From: DYIU01 sp038326775 | GTDB lineage: Bacteria; Actinomycetota; Geothermincolia; Fen-727; Anoxymicrobiaceae | DNA: 64,000 bases | Assembly (NCBI GenBank): GCA_038326775.1 | Contig: JBBQKJ010000005.1 | Span: 1-64,000, forward strand | Direction: 5' to 3' | In this document: one piece after another, positions 25,888 to 35,685 of the stretch | Position numbering within the stretch: the stretch's first letter is position 1 | Layout of the letters: every line of letters begins with the position of its first letter | Program-made: the position numbers and the translations under genes | Notes under the pieces: generated by a model | The model's database searches: none | What the model was told of the DNA's origin: nothing | Seen by the model: only the letters and a program-made list of their open reading frames with translations

Positions 25888-26829
25888 TCACTCCACCAGC
25901 TCGATCTTCAGCCTGGCTCCCGCCAGGACCGCGTCCACCACGTCCGCGAAGCTCATGCCAAGAGCCGCGGCCGCTTTTGGCAGCAGGCTTGTCGCGGTCA
26001 TCCCGGGAATGGTGTTCACCTCGAGCACCAGCAAGCTTCCGGTATCGTCCTCGAGCATGAGGTCAACCCGCGATATGCTCTCGCAGCCAAGCACGTTGAA
26101 ACATTTGAGCGAGATCTCGCGCGCCTGCTCGGCGGTTTCCGGTTCCAGTTTCGCGGGAACCTCGTACTCCGTGTGTCCAGGTGAGTACTTGGCCCGGTAG
26201 TCGTAGAAACCTTCGAGCGTGCGTATCTCTAACACAGGCAGCACCAGGGGCTCCTCCCCAAGAATGCCAACTGTAAACTGCCGCCCTCTTACGAACCTCT
26301 CGACCAGCACGCGCGCATCCCTCAGCAATGCGGCCTCCAGCGCGTCCTCTAGGCCTTGTGGCTCATCGACCTGGACCACGCCGACGCTGCTTCCCTCGTT
26401 CGCGGGCTTCACCATCACAGGATAAGAAAGCCTTTCCGCCACCTCCATGGACGCGCGTGTGAGGTCGTCACCCCTGGCGACCACTACATCCTCTGCAAGG
26501 GAGACTTCGTGATAAGCGAGAATCTCCTTGGTCGCGACCTTGTCCATGGTGACCGCGCTCGACAGAACGCCGCAACCGGTGTATGGAATGCGCATTATTT
26601 CCAATAAGCCCTGGACCGTCCCATCCTCGCCTCCCCGCCCATGGAGGGCCAGGAAAGCGACGTCCGGCTCCTCGGCGGCGAGGTCCAGCGGCAGGCGCCT
26701 GCTGACATCTATCTCGACCACATCGTGTCCGAGCCCGCGCAGCGCCACTGCTATGGCGCCACCGGTCTCAAGCGAGACCTCCCTCTCGGCGCTCATTCCA
26801 CCCATCAGCACAGCTACCTTACGTCTCAC
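25888..26829 (-). CDS. ddl: D-alanine--D-alanine ligase
   Basis: ATP-grasp enzyme making the D-Ala-D-Ala dipeptide for MurF. 313 residues. MGGMSAEREVSLETGG is the substrate-binding N-terminus, VMVKPANEGSSVGV is the ATP-grasp lysine loop, and LLVLEVNTIPGMT holds the metal ligands and oxyanion region. Three bases after murB. The residue pattern is that of a ligase for D-Ala-D-Ala, but side-chain selectivity (Tyr versus Phe in the active site) cannot be settled by eye. Confidence 0.95.
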   Translation of the reverse strand: MRRKVAVLMGGMSAEREVSLETGGAIAVALRGLGHDVVEIDVSRRLPLDLAAEEPDVAFLALHGRGGEDGTVQGLLEIMRIPYTGCGVLSSAVTMDKVATKEILAYHEVSLAEDVVVARGDDLTRASMEVAERLSYPVMVKPANEGSSVGVVQVDEPQGLEDALEAALLRDARVLVERFVRGRQFTVGILGEEPLVLPVLEIRTLEGFYDYRAKYSPGHTEYEVPAKLEPETAEQAREISLKCFNVLGCESISRVDLMLEDDTGSLLVLEVNTIPGMTATSLLPKAAAALGMSFADVVDAVLAGARLKIELVE

Positions 26830-26832
26830 AGC

Positions 26833-27735
26833 TCACTCCTCCCCGAAACCGACCAGCTTTACCTCCAGCTCCAGCGCGACGTCAAATCGCGCCATCACTT
26901 CCTCAGCCACGATGTCGATGAGAGCCCTTATGTCAGATGCGCTGGCCCTCCCGGTGTTAATGATAAAGTTCGCGTGCAGCTCGGAGACCCTGGCCCCTCC
27001 GACCTCGCGGCCTTTCAAACCACAGGAATCGATAAGGCGCCCGGCAGTATCGCCCTCGGGGTTCTTGAACACCGACCCGGCAGTTGCTTCACCCCAGGGC
27101 TGTTTCGCCCTGCGCTCAAGCCGCGTTGCTTTCACTCGCCGACTTATCTCGGAGCCACTCGCCACGAGTAGTCGAAAGGCAGCGCTCATGACTATCTCGC
27201 CCGCCGGCAGGAGGGGTTCCCGGTATACCGCTTCAAATCTATCGTGCTCGCGCATCTCACCATCGAGCGTCAGGGTCCGCGCGCTCTCCAGCACTCCGGC
27301 TACCGTACCAGAGAATGCTCCCGCGTTCATCATCAGGGCGCCTCCCACGGTCCCCGGTATCCCGATGGCGAACTCGAGCCCGGAAAGCGAGGCCCGCGCA
27401 GCTTTTGTGACAGCCGTGCCCAGGGACACGCCGGAACCGGACTCCAACCGGTCTTTGACGGTCCTGGCATGGGACAGCTCTCCCTCCAGCCTCAGCACCA
27501 CGCCCTCGAAGCCGCCGTCTGAAGCAAGGATGTTGGAGCCGTTCCCGATTATGAGGAGCGGCAGTTCGTGCTCGCAAGTGATGTATAGTATCTGGACAAC
27601 TGCTCGTTGGGTCGAAGCCCGGAGCATGAACCTTGCCGGCCCGCCCGCTTTCCACGTTGTCAGTCTGGAAAACGGGACGTCCAGCTCTAGCCTGGCATCC
27701 TTCACTTTCGAAAGTGATTCAAGGGGTCCCGGCAC
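26833..27735 (-). CDS. murB: UDP-N-acetylenolpyruvoylglucosamine reductase
   Basis: FAD enzyme reducing enolpyruvyl-UDP-GlcNAc to UDP-MurNAc. 300 residues: TTWKAGGPARFML and IGNGSNIL bind FAD, IPGTVGGALMMNAG is the family signature, and GSVFKNPEGDTAGRLID bears the catalytic Ser region. The GTG start (27735) has GAGGGGGG ahead. Length suggests type II MurB, without the extra loop of the E. coli enzyme. It lies between murC and ddl, where MurB is often found in actinobacteria and Firmicutes. Confidence 0.95.
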   Translation of the reverse strand: MPGPLESLSKVKDARLELDVPFSRLTTWKAGGPARFMLRASTQRAVVQILYITCEHELPLLIIGNGSNILASDGGFEGVVLRLEGELSHARTVKDRLESGSGVSLGTAVTKAARASLSGLEFAIGIPGTVGGALMMNAGAFSGTVAGVLESARTLTLDGEMREHDRFEAVYREPLLPAGEIVMSAAFRLLVASGSEISRRVKATRLERRAKQPWGEATAGSVFKNPEGDTAGRLIDSCGLKGREVGGARVSELHANFIINTGRASASDIRALIDIVAEEVMARFDVALELEVKLVGFGEE

Positions 27736-27746
27736 TGCGCCCCCCT

Positions 27747-29159
27747 CTAGCTCTTTTCCAGCTCAAGGAGCTCGAGCAATTCGCCGGCGCACTGGGTTAT
27801 GTCACCAGCGCCCATGGTGATGACCGTGTCTCCTTCTCGCAGCAGAGGTAAGACACTCCCGGCCAACTCCGCGCGCGACGGCACGTAGAAAAGTCGCTTG
27901 CCCGGCTCATGCTCCAGGATGCTGTCGGCCACCAGCCTGCCGGTCACTCCCGGCTCGGGCTCCTCGCCGGCGCTGTAAACGTCCGTCACGATAACGAGGT
28001 CGGCTCCCCCGAAGCTCCTGCCGAAATCGCTTGCCAGCTTACCCGTCCTCGTATAGCGGTGGGGCTGGAACACGACAACAACGCGCGAGTCGGCGATCGA
28101 AGCGGCCAGGTCAACCACCGCCTTGACCTCTGTGGGGTGGTGGGCGTAGTCATCTATCACGTTCACGCCGGACCGGGTGCCCATGTGCTCGAAGCGGCGG
28201 CGGACCCCCTTGAACCGGCCAATGCCCTCTATCGCGCGCTCGATCGATTTCCCGAGCTGGTGACCGGTTGCCAACGCCGCGAGGCTGTTGTATATGTTGT
28301 GAACACCGGGCACAAGTAGGTTCACTTTTCCCAGCGTATTTTCCTTGAAGAGCGCAGTGTAGCGGCAGCCGTCCACCGAGGTGGCCTCCTCGACAAAACG
28401 ATACTCGTTATGGGCACCCCGGCCGTAGAAAAGCACGTTTCCCCCATCGGCCCGAAAACCAAGCCCGACGTCACGAGCACCCTGGTCGTCGCCACAGGCC
28501 ACGGCGAATCCGCCCGGAGGCAGCAGGTCTAAGAACTCGCGGAAGACCCTCTCGGTGTGCTCCATGCTCTCGAAGAAATCGGGATGGTCGAGCTCGACGT
28601 TTGTCAGCACAGCGTGGACGGGTCTCAGGCAGAGAAGCGAGCCGTCGCTCTCGTCGGCCTCGGCCACGAGGTACTCGCCCGTTCCGTAGTGGGCGTTGCT
28701 GCCTATCTCGTTCAGCTCTCCACCGATAAGAAACGCGGGGTCGGCTCCGCATCCTATAAGCATCTGCGTCATGATAGACGAGGTAGTGGTCTTTCCGTGG
28801 GTGCCGGCGATGGCTATGCCTTGCCTGGTCGCCATGATAGCCGAAAGCATCTGCGCGCGTGTTATTACAGATATGCCCAGCAATTCAGCCTCTATCAGCT
28901 CGATGTTGTCAGGCGAGACGGCGGACGACCTGATGACGACCCTGGCTTCTCCCAGGTTGTCCGCCCTGTGGCCCAGGCCCACCACCGCGCCCTCCTGTCG
29001 AAGCCTGCGCACGTTTGGCGATTCCTTCAGGTCGGAACCTTCCACCTGGTACCCCATCTGCAACAGCACAGTCGCTATGGCGCTCATCCCGGCACCCCCG
29101 ATCCCCACCAGGTGCACCGTGTCGCCTTTCTTCAGTTGTGTCAGCTCGAAATCCGTCAC
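27747..29159 (-). CDS. murC: UDP-N-acetylmuramate--L-alanine ligase
   Basis: Adds the first stem-peptide residue. GTG 29159 with GAGGTGG just upstream gives about 470 residues starting VTDFELTQLKKGD. The longer reading to 29177 adds six residues without a better ribosome site. Three Mur-ligase domains: VHLVGIGGAGMSAIA for UDP binding, AGTHGKTTTSS P-loop, and DDYAHHPTEVKA near the C-terminal domain. There is an 80-base gap to murG upstream. Confidence 0.96.
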   Translation of the reverse strand: MTDFELTQLKKGDTVHLVGIGGAGMSAIATVLLQMGYQVEGSDLKESPNVRRLRQEGAVVGLGHRADNLGEARVVIRSSAVSPDNIELIEAELLGISVITRAQMLSAIMATRQGIAIAGTHGKTTTSSIMTQMLIGCGADPAFLIGGELNEIGSNAHYGTGEYLVAEADESDGSLLCLRPVHAVLTNVELDHPDFFESMEHTERVFREFLDLLPPGGFAVACGDDQGARDVGLGFRADGGNVLFYGRGAHNEYRFVEEATSVDGCRYTALFKENTLGKVNLLVPGVHNIYNSLAALATGHQLGKSIERAIEGIGRFKGVRRRFEHMGTRSGVNVIDDYAHHPTEVKAVVDLAASIADSRVVVVFQPHRYTRTGKLASDFGRSFGGADLVIVTDVYSAGEEPEPGVTGRLVADSILEHEPGKRLFYVPSRAELAGSVLPLLREGDTVITMGAGDITQCAGELLELLELEKS

Positions 29160-29239
29160 GTACCACCTCGAGTTCAAACCAGGGCTTTATCCCGCGAGAG
29201 CTTCCGGCACTCATTCCGTCTCCGATGCACGAGAGCGTC

Positions 29240-30385
29240 TTACTCGTACCCCGGGACTTCGTCCCTAATCAGTTCTTCCACGAGGGCGGCTATACCTTCC
29301 GTGCCGGCCACGCCGCGAAGGCCCAGCATCGCTTCTCTCATCCGTTCCAGCCCAACCGTGTCATCCAGAAGGTTCAACGCCGCGGTGAAGCCGCATGAGG
29401 CGGATTCGCCTTCCTGGGCCACCACCATTACCGCTCCACTGGCCTCCAGTTCGCGAGCGTTCAGCTCCTGGTGCCCGGCAGCGTGCGGATACGGGACCAG
29501 AAGCGCCGGCACGGCGGCGGCGGTAATCTCGGCGATAGTTCCGGCGCCGGCCCTCGCCAGGGCGAGGTCCGCGATCGAGTAGGCGAGCTCCATCCTGTCG
29601 CAGTACTCTATCGCTTTGTAGAGAAGGCCCTTTTCGGCCAGGCTCTCCTCCAGCGCGGGGCGTCTCGGGTCTTCATAGCCGCCGCTTCCAGTAAGGTGAA
29701 GCACCTGTATGTCACTGCGCTCCTCTATCTTCGGCAGCGCTTCAAAGGTGGCGTTATTGATTGCCTGGGCGCCCTGGCTTCCACCAAACACGAGCATGGT
29801 CCGGCGCCCGTCCTCGAGCCCGAATTGCTCAAGCGCCTCCTCCCGCGCCCTTAAACGCGGCCCGCTTCCTGCCAGCGCCTCGATCTCCGCGCGTACAGGG
29901 ACCCCGGTGACACGAACCCTGGCGCCTCGCCCCAGGAAGGCAGCTGTTCCTTCGAAGGCGACCGCCACCGCGCCGGCGCGCCGGCTAAGCAGCCTCGTCA
30001 CCAGCCCGGGCTTGAAGTTCATCTCGTGAAGGACCAGGGGAAGCTTCATCCAGGCGGCGGCGAAGCAGGCCGGCGCCGCGGCGTACCCGCCCGTGCCGAC
30101 CACGCAGCCGGGGCGCATCTCTACAAACAGCCTTCTACAGCGTAATGTGGCGCGGGCAAAAAGGAGCAACGCTCGCAGCGCGGCGGTGGGGCTCTTACCG
30201 ACGACCCCGGCCAGCTCCAGACCCTCGAACCTGATGCCGGCGTCCCTTGCCGCCTTGCCTTCAGGCCCGCTTGCCGACCCAACAAAGACTATTTCGTGGC
30301 CCGGGAGTGAGCCGAAGCTCCTGGCAATCGCAATAGCGGGATAGACGTGGCCACCGGTGCCGCCGCCCGAGACAACCAAGCGCAT
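29240..30385 (-). CDS. murG: UDP-GlcNAc:lipid I N-acetylglucosaminyltransferase
   Basis: Converts lipid I to lipid II on the inner membrane face (GT28, GT-B fold). 381 residues with VSGGGTGGHVYPAIAIA at the N-terminus, a GGYAAAPA loop, FGGSQGAQAIN, and a C-terminal Glu-containing ALARAGAGTIAEITAA. Ten bases after ftsW; ATG start. Confidence 0.96.
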   Translation of the reverse strand: MRLVVSGGGTGGHVYPAIAIARSFGSLPGHEIVFVGSASGPEGKAARDAGIRFEGLELAGVVGKSPTAALRALLLFARATLRCRRLFVEMRPGCVVGTGGYAAAPACFAAAWMKLPLVLHEMNFKPGLVTRLLSRRAGAVAVAFEGTAAFLGRGARVRVTGVPVRAEIEALAGSGPRLRAREEALEQFGLEDGRRTMLVFGGSQGAQAINNATFEALPKIEERSDIQVLHLTGSGGYEDPRRPALEESLAEKGLLYKAIEYCDRMELAYSIADLALARAGAGTIAEITAAAVPALLVPYPHAAGHQELNARELEASGAVMVVAQEGESASCGFTAALNLLDDTVGLERMREAMLGLRGVAGTEGIAALVEELIRDEVPGYE

Positions 30386-30395
30386 GGGGCACCTC

Positions 30396-31832
30396 CTAGC
30401 GAGAGCGCTGGGCCGCGATGTTCAGGAGTATGCCGATGCAGCCCAGGCAAACACAAAGGCTCGACCCGCCCGAGCTGACCAGCGGCAGCGGGACACCGGT
30501 TATCGGCAGCAGGCCGGTCACGCCTCCCATGTTGACTATCGCCTGTATGACAATGAGCCCGGTTATGCCGGCGGCCAGGAGCTTCCCAAGCTCGTCGGGA
30601 GCCCGGCTTGCAATCCGCAAGCCGCCGAAGGCCAACAGCCCGATAAGCACGAGCACCACCATCGTGCCGATGAGGCCGAGCTCCTCGCCTATGATTGCGA
30701 AGATGAAATCGGTGTGGGCGTTGGGCAGGTATAAGAACTTCTGCCTGCTCATCCCAAGGCCGAGCCCCTTTATGTTGCCCGAGCCAAGCGCGATGTAGGA
30801 CTGGATAACCTGGTAGCCGGCGCCCCTGGGGGTCTTCCACGGGTCTATGAACGAAAAAAGCCTGGCACGCCTGTATGGAGCGGACAGGGCGAAGTAGAGT
30901 GCGGCCGACCCACCGACGGCTCCCATCACCGCGAGGTGGCTCGCCTTGGTCCTTGCCATGACAAGAAGCAGCATGACCGAGAAGCACAGCACGAGTGTGC
31001 TTCCGAGGTCCGGCTGCTGGAGGATCAGGGCCGCCTCGATGAGCGCCACCATAACGACAGGCACCACCAGGTGGAATGGCTTCTTCAGGCGGTCTCCCTT
31101 CATCGCCAGCACGTACGCGGCAAACACTACCAGGGTAAACTTGGCGATCTCGGTCGGCTGTATATGGACGAAGCCCAGCGAGAGCCAGCGCCTGGAGCCG
31201 TATGCCGCCCGCCCGTACAACGGCACCAGTCCCAACAGCACTATCGAAATGATGACCCCCACCCACGACAGCTTTCCAAGCTTGTGGTAGTCGAACTTCC
31301 AGAAAAATACCATCAGGGCCAGCCCCAGGCCGGCCCAGGCGAGCTGCTGCGTGAAGTACCTGTAACCGCCCACGCTCTGCCCCATGCCGATTATGGAACC
31401 CGCCGAGAACACCATGACAAGCCCCATCAGAAGCAGCGCCGCGGTTGGAACCAGCACGAAGTAAGCAGGTTCTATTCCTGCCGAGGCGCTCCTGGCCACC
31501 CTGGCCCTCGCGTCGGAGCCCTTTCCCGAAGTCGCTACCACTCGGGGCTTTCCGCCGGAGCGCCCGGTTCGCCTCTTCCCGCGCTCCTCTGCCACCCTGG
31601 CCGCGGGCACGGCGACACGTCGCTTTGAACCGGCCCCGGGAACTGCGCCGGTCCGGCGAGCTGAACCACCGGTCCTCCCTCTCGCGGGAGCGGCGCTCGC
31701 CTTCGCCTTGCCGCGCGGTCCACCGGGCTTCGAGCCGGTGGCCGCCGCGCGCGCTCCGCGTCCGCCTCCAGCAGCCGGTTTGCCGTCGCCCGCCGCGCGT
31801 CTTGCCGCGCTACCCGCTGGCACCGGCGCCAC
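30396..31832 (-). CDS. ftsW: Peptidoglycan glycosyltransferase FtsW (SEDS) with long basic N-terminal extension
   Basis: SEDS-family lipid II polymerase partner of FtsI. 478 residues. The multi-pass SEDS core begins near residue 119 (PAYFVLVPTAALLLMGLVMVFSAG); YFTQQLAWAGLG, YGSRRWLSLG and GMSRQKFLYLPNAHTDFIFAIIGEELG are classic. The first ~115 residues are Ala/Gly/Pro/Arg-rich, disordered and strongly basic. The GTG at 31832 overlaps murD by 23 bases. Actinobacterial FtsW proteins can carry such cytoplasmic tails, but a start further in (for example GTG at the VARSASAG stretch) is possible, so the tail needs confirming. Confidence 0.93.
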   Translation of the reverse strand: MAPVPAGSAARRAAGDGKPAAGGGRGARAAATGSKPGGPRGKAKASAAPARGRTGGSARRTGAVPGAGSKRRVAVPAARVAEERGKRRTGRSGGKPRVVATSGKGSDARARVARSASAGIEPAYFVLVPTAALLLMGLVMVFSAGSIIGMGQSVGGYRYFTQQLAWAGLGLALMVFFWKFDYHKLGKLSWVGVIISIVLLGLVPLYGRAAYGSRRWLSLGFVHIQPTEIAKFTLVVFAAYVLAMKGDRLKKPFHLVVPVVMVALIEAALILQQPDLGSTLVLCFSVMLLLVMARTKASHLAVMGAVGGSAALYFALSAPYRRARLFSFIDPWKTPRGAGYQVIQSYIALGSGNIKGLGLGMSRQKFLYLPNAHTDFIFAIIGEELGLIGTMVVLVLIGLLAFGGLRIASRAPDELGKLLAAGITGLIVIQAIVNMGGVTGLLPITGVPLPLVSSGGSSLCVCLGCIGILLNIAAQRSR

Positions 31833-33219
31833 TTTCCTCTAACCTTGCGACCGCGTCCTTGAAGGCACGCCCCCTGTCCGCGTAATCGGCAAACATGTCA
31901 AAAGATGCGCAGGCCGGGGTAAAAAGAACCACGCCCGAACCCCCGGTGAGCGCGTAAGCTCTGCTAACCGATTCGTCCAGGTCGCCCACCATGAGCAGGC
32001 GCCCTTCGGCCTGGTCACCACATACAAGCTCAACCGCTTCCTTGATCTGGCGTGCGCTCTCTCCGAGTAGCACCAGGCCTGTCATTCTGCCATCGCGCAT
32101 GCGCGCGCAGACCTCGCGTGCGACTTCAGAGAAATCCAGTCCTTTGTTTCTTCCGCCCATTATTGCAACCACTGGCTCGCTCGACGACCTGACGGCGTGA
32201 AGCGCGGCGTGGGGGTTGGTGGCCTTGGAGTCGTTGTAGAAGGCGACGCCGTTCACCGTCGTCACGAACTCCATGCGGTGCTCCAGGCCTTCGAAGCCTC
32301 CAGCCGCTGCCCGGAGTTCTTCCGTCCGGGCTCCGATGGCGAGCGACGCCGCCACGGCTGCCATCACGTTTTCTACGTTATGCGCTCCGGCCAGCTTAAG
32401 CTCCGCTACCGGCATCACCCCGCCCGCCCGCAGTGGCGTGCCCGCGACTATCCAGCCTTCCTCCAGCCAGACTGCGCTCTGTCGGCTGCGCGCCGCACCG
32501 AAACCGAGTGTCTGCCCTCGCGCCCTTGACGCCATCATCCGGCACGACTCGTCCTCGAGATTGTAAACCAGGAAATCGCCGGGGAGCATGTTTTCCACCA
32601 GGCGCATCTTTGCCTCGCGGTACTCCTCGAGATCGCGATGCCAGTCGAAGTGGTCCGGAGCGATGTTGAGCACCACCCCGACGTTCGCACGGAACTCCTC
32701 GATGTTCTGCAGCTGGAAGCTGGAGACCTCTACCACCAGGACGTCGTCTGGCCCGGCCTCTTCGAAGAGGCCGACCAGCGGATTACCGATGTTCCCGCAC
32801 GTCAGCGCTCTTCTCTCTCTCGAGAGCATCTCCCCGATCAACCTGGTGGTGGTCGTCTTCCCGTTAGTGCCGGTGACCGCAACGATAGTGCGCCCTTCGA
32901 GGAGCCTGAACCCGAGCTCGAGCTCGCTTATGACCGTTACGCCCGCTTCGCGGGCCTTCATGAGCACCAGCGCTCCATCGGGCACGCCGGGGCTCGCCAC
33001 CAGCAGGTCGTACCCTCCGATGCCGACCGGAGCGCTCACCCCGAGGCTGACCTTCACCCCGCCGCTCTCGAGCTCTTCAACCATGCCTGCCTTCAAAGGA
33101 GCGTTCGAGCTGTCGACGACGTCAACGGAGGCGCCGAGGCGCGCGGACACCTTCGCCGCGGCCGCGCCGCTCATCCCAAGGCCGACCACCAGGACCTTCT
33201 TTCCATCCAGCTCTATCAC
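31810..33219 (-). CDS. murD: UDP-N-acetylmuramoyl-L-alanine--D-glutamate ligase
   Basis: Adds D-Glu to the stem peptide. GTG 33219, overlapping the mraY stop (GTGA), gives 469 residues beginning VIELDGKKVLVVGLGMSGAA. The in-frame sequence upstream lies within mraY and is not coding. The central P-loop AVTGTNGKTTTTRLIG and IAPDHFDWH are standard. The downstream end overlaps the ftsW reading frame. mraY-murD-ftsW-murG is a typical dcw block. Confidence 0.96.
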   Translation of the reverse strand: MIELDGKKVLVVGLGMSGAAAAKVSARLGASVDVVDSSNAPLKAGMVEELESGGVKVSLGVSAPVGIGGYDLLVASPGVPDGALVLMKAREAGVTVISELELGFRLLEGRTIVAVTGTNGKTTTTRLIGEMLSRERRALTCGNIGNPLVGLFEEAGPDDVLVVEVSSFQLQNIEEFRANVGVVLNIAPDHFDWHRDLEEYREAKMRLVENMLPGDFLVYNLEDESCRMMASRARGQTLGFGAARSRQSAVWLEEGWIVAGTPLRAGGVMPVAELKLAGAHNVENVMAAVAASLAIGARTEELRAAAGGFEGLEHRMEFVTTVNGVAFYNDSKATNPHAALHAVRSSSEPVVAIMGGRNKGLDFSEVAREVCARMRDGRMTGLVLLGESARQIKEAVELVCGDQAEGRLLMVGDLDESVSRAYALTGGSGVVLFTPACASFDMFADYADRGRAFKDAVARLEESGAGASG

Positions 33220-34262
33220 GAGGGGACCCTCGCCACGAAATCGACGTAGAAGATAGCGAAGCCTGCCAGCACGCAGAAGCCGCTTATTATCCACAGGCGC
33301 ACCATGACCGTGAACTCCGACCACCCACCCAGCTCGAAGTGATGGTGAATGGGTGCCATCCTGAACACACGTTTGCCCCCGGTGAGCTTGAACACGCCGA
33401 CCTGGATTATCACCGACAACGTCTCGAGGGCGAAGAGGCCGCCCAGAATCGGTAGCAGGAACTGCGTCCGGGTCATTATGGCTATGGCCGCCATCACGCC
33501 ACCCAGGGCCAGCGACCCGGTGTCTCCCATGAATATCCTGGCCGGCGCGGCGTTCCACCACAGGAATCCAACGCAGCCCCCGAGCACCGCACCGCAGAGA
33601 ATGGCGACGTCGAGCGCCGGCTCCCCGGTAAAAGCGTAAAACTTCGGGTGCACGGTTATCGGGTGGCGGAACATGGTAAAGGCAATAAGCAGGTAGGCCG
33701 CCATCACCAGTATCATCGAGCCGCTGGCCAGGCCGTCAAGGCCGTCGGTCAGGTTCACCGCGTTCGAGGAGGCGGTGATCATGACGAACGCCCAGATGAA
33801 GAAGAACACACTGAGGTTGCCGAACGTCCCGCCCAGGAAGCTGAACGCGCGTGGCACCGCGGGATGCCCCACAGTGTGCAGATTTGTCGCCACCAGCGTG
33901 AACCCCACCGCGATGGCCAACTGCCCGATGAACTTGACAGACGGCTTCAGGCCAAGGGAGCGTTTCTTCCTTATCTGTATAAAGTCATCTACGAAGCCGA
34001 GGAGCCCGCAGGCCACCATTGTCCCGAGGACCGCCATGCCCTCAGGCGTCCGCCGGGACACGATGAAATAAGCCACGACCGTCCCCAGCACTATCAATAT
34101 CCCGCCCATGGTGGGAGTGCCCTTCTTGACGAAATGCGCCTGGGGCCCGTCCTCCCTTATGACCTGCCCGATACCTCGCCCGCGAAGGACGCGTATCAAG
34201 CCGGGAGTCATGAAAAGGCAGATGAAGCCGGAAATGAAAGAGGCCGCCAGCACTCTATACAT
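33216..34262 (-). CDS. mraY: Phospho-N-acetylmuramoyl-pentapeptide transferase
   Basis: Integral membrane enzyme making lipid I from UDP-MurNAc-pentapeptide and undecaprenyl phosphate. 348 residues with about ten hydrophobic segments. PTMGGILI, the Asp pair in GFVDDFIQIRKKRSLGLKP, NAVNLTDGLDGLASG and APIHHHFELGGWSE are the family signatures. Overlaps murF by eight bases. Confidence 0.96.
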   Translation of the reverse strand: MYRVLAASFISGFICLFMTPGLIRVLRGRGIGQVIREDGPQAHFVKKGTPTMGGILIVLGTVVAYFIVSRRTPEGMAVLGTMVACGLLGFVDDFIQIRKKRSLGLKPSVKFIGQLAIAVGFTLVATNLHTVGHPAVPRAFSFLGGTFGNLSVFFFIWAFVMITASSNAVNLTDGLDGLASGSMILVMAAYLLIAFTMFRHPITVHPKFYAFTGEPALDVAILCGAVLGGCVGFLWWNAAPARIFMGDTGSLALGGVMAAIAIMTRTQFLLPILGGLFALETLSVIIQVGVFKLTGGKRVFRMAPIHHHFELGGWSEFTVMVRLWIISGFCVLAGFAIFYVDFVARVPS

Positions 34263-35685
34263 TCGCCATCAGCTTCTCGCGGCGTAATCCCGGCCCTTTG
34301 AGCGCGTCAGCCAGCGACTCCAGCCCCGCTGCCCTGGAGGCTTTGACCAGTATCACGTCTCCGGGCTCCAGGATATCTTCCAGCAGGCTTTCCGCCCCTC
34401 CTGCATCGTCGCACCTGAACACGCTCCCCCTCGGCATCCCCGCCTCGAGCGCCGCCGCCGCGAGGACGCGCGCCTTCCGGCCCACTGTCACCAGCAGGTC
34501 GATGTCAAGCGCGGCGACTTTCCTGCCGGCCTCACCGTGGTATCGGCGGCTGAACTCGCCAAGCTCGGCCATACCTCCGAGCACCGCGATGGTCCGGCGA
34601 CCGCGCCCTATTGTGCCAAGGGTCTCGAGTGCCGCCGCCATGGAGTGAGGGTTCGCGTTGTAAGCATCGTTTATAAGCAGGTATCCTGCACCGGTCTCGC
34701 TTACCTCCATTCGCCACCGGCTGAGCGATGCCGTCTCCAGCCCCCGGGCGATGCGCTCCGACGGCACCCCCATCGCGTGCGCGCAGGCCGCGGCGGCCAG
34801 GGCGTTGGCGACCTGGTGCCTGCCTGCACCGGGCAGCCTCACGCGCGCCTCGAATCCGCTGCCGTGCAGCTGGAACCGCGGCCTTCCCATACCGTCGATC
34901 GTCACGTGGGTGGCCCTGTAATCGGAGCGGCGCCCGAATCCGAAACGGACAACCGGCGCGCTTGCCTGCCGGGCAATCCATCGCGACCAATGGTCGTCCG
35001 CGTTAAGCACCAGCGTCCCTTCCTCCGGTATCGCCCGCGCCAGCTCGGCCTTTGCCCCCGCGACGGCGTCCTCCGTCTTGAAGAGCTCGAGGTGTCCCGG
35101 GCCGACATTGGTGATGATCCCGAAACGCGGCTTCGCTATATCTGCCAGCCTCTTTATGTCTCCAGGGTGGCGCGCTCCCATCTCGGTGATGAGAACCTGG
35201 TCTTTCTCGTGAACCCCGAAAACAGTGAGCGGTATGCCCACCTCGTTGTTGTAGCTCCCTGGAGAGAAGGCCACCTTGTACTCCCCGGATAGTATCGAGA
35301 CCAGGTAGTCCTTTGTGCAAGTCTTTCCGGTTGTACCAGTGATGCCCGCCACCATGATATCGAGTCTGCCGCGCAGGTATGCGGCCAGGTCTCCAATCGC
35401 TTTCAGGGTATCCCCGACCAGCACCAGCGGGAATCCAGGGTTGGACTCGAGAAACTCCTGGAGGCGGGGGCTCCTGCGAGCGACCAGCGCGGCCTTGGCT
35501 CCACGCCTCGCGGCTTCCTGAAGGAAAAGGTGGCCGTCAAACCTGTCGCCTTTCAGCGCCACGAACAAATCTTTGCCCACCGGAATCCTGCTGTCAGTTC
35601 CTATACTCGCCACGGACAACCGGGCCGGCCCCTGAAGGGTGCCGCCGGTCGCCTCGGCGACCTGACGCAGATTAACACTCCGCAC
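34255..35685 (-). CDS. murF: UDP-MurNAc-tripeptide--D-alanyl-D-alanine ligase
   Basis: Adds D-Ala-D-Ala to complete the pentapeptide. 476 residues: an N-terminal domain, P-loop GITGTTGKTCTKDYL, EMGARHPGDI, and NDAYNANPHSM in the C-terminal domain. The Thr-Cys in the P-loop (GKTCTK in place of the common GKTTTK) is a mild variation. Overlaps murE by 14 bases. Confidence 0.95.
   Translation of the reverse strand: MRSVNLRQVAEATGGTLQGPARLSVASIGTDSRIPVGKDLFVALKGDRFDGHLFLQEAARRGAKAALVARRSPRLQEFLESNPGFPLVLVGDTLKAIGDLAAYLRGRLDIMVAGITGTTGKTCTKDYLVSILSGEYKVAFSPGSYNNEVGIPLTVFGVHEKDQVLITEMGARHPGDIKRLADIAKPRFGIITNVGPGHLELFKTEDAVAGAKAELARAIPEEGTLVLNADDHWSRWIARQASAPVVRFGFGRRSDYRATHVTIDGMGRPRFQLHGSGFEARVRLPGAGRHQVANALAAAACAHAMGVPSERIARGLETASLSRWRMEVSETGAGYLLINDAYNANPHSMAAALETLGTIGRGRRTIAVLGGMAELGEFSRRYHGEAGRKVAALDIDLLVTVGRKARVLAAAALEAGMPRGSVFRCDDAGGAESLLEDILEPGDVILVKASRAAGLESLADALKGPGLRREKLMANV

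Noticed and set aside
30289..31266. 325-codon minus-strand ORF inside ftsW/murG
   Set aside because: Different frame of the same strand as ftsW; the SEDS core in the other frame is unambiguous.
31810..33561. Reading murD as a 583-residue protein
   Set aside because: The first 114 residues are an off-frame reading of mraY; GTG 33219 gives the normal murD start and length.
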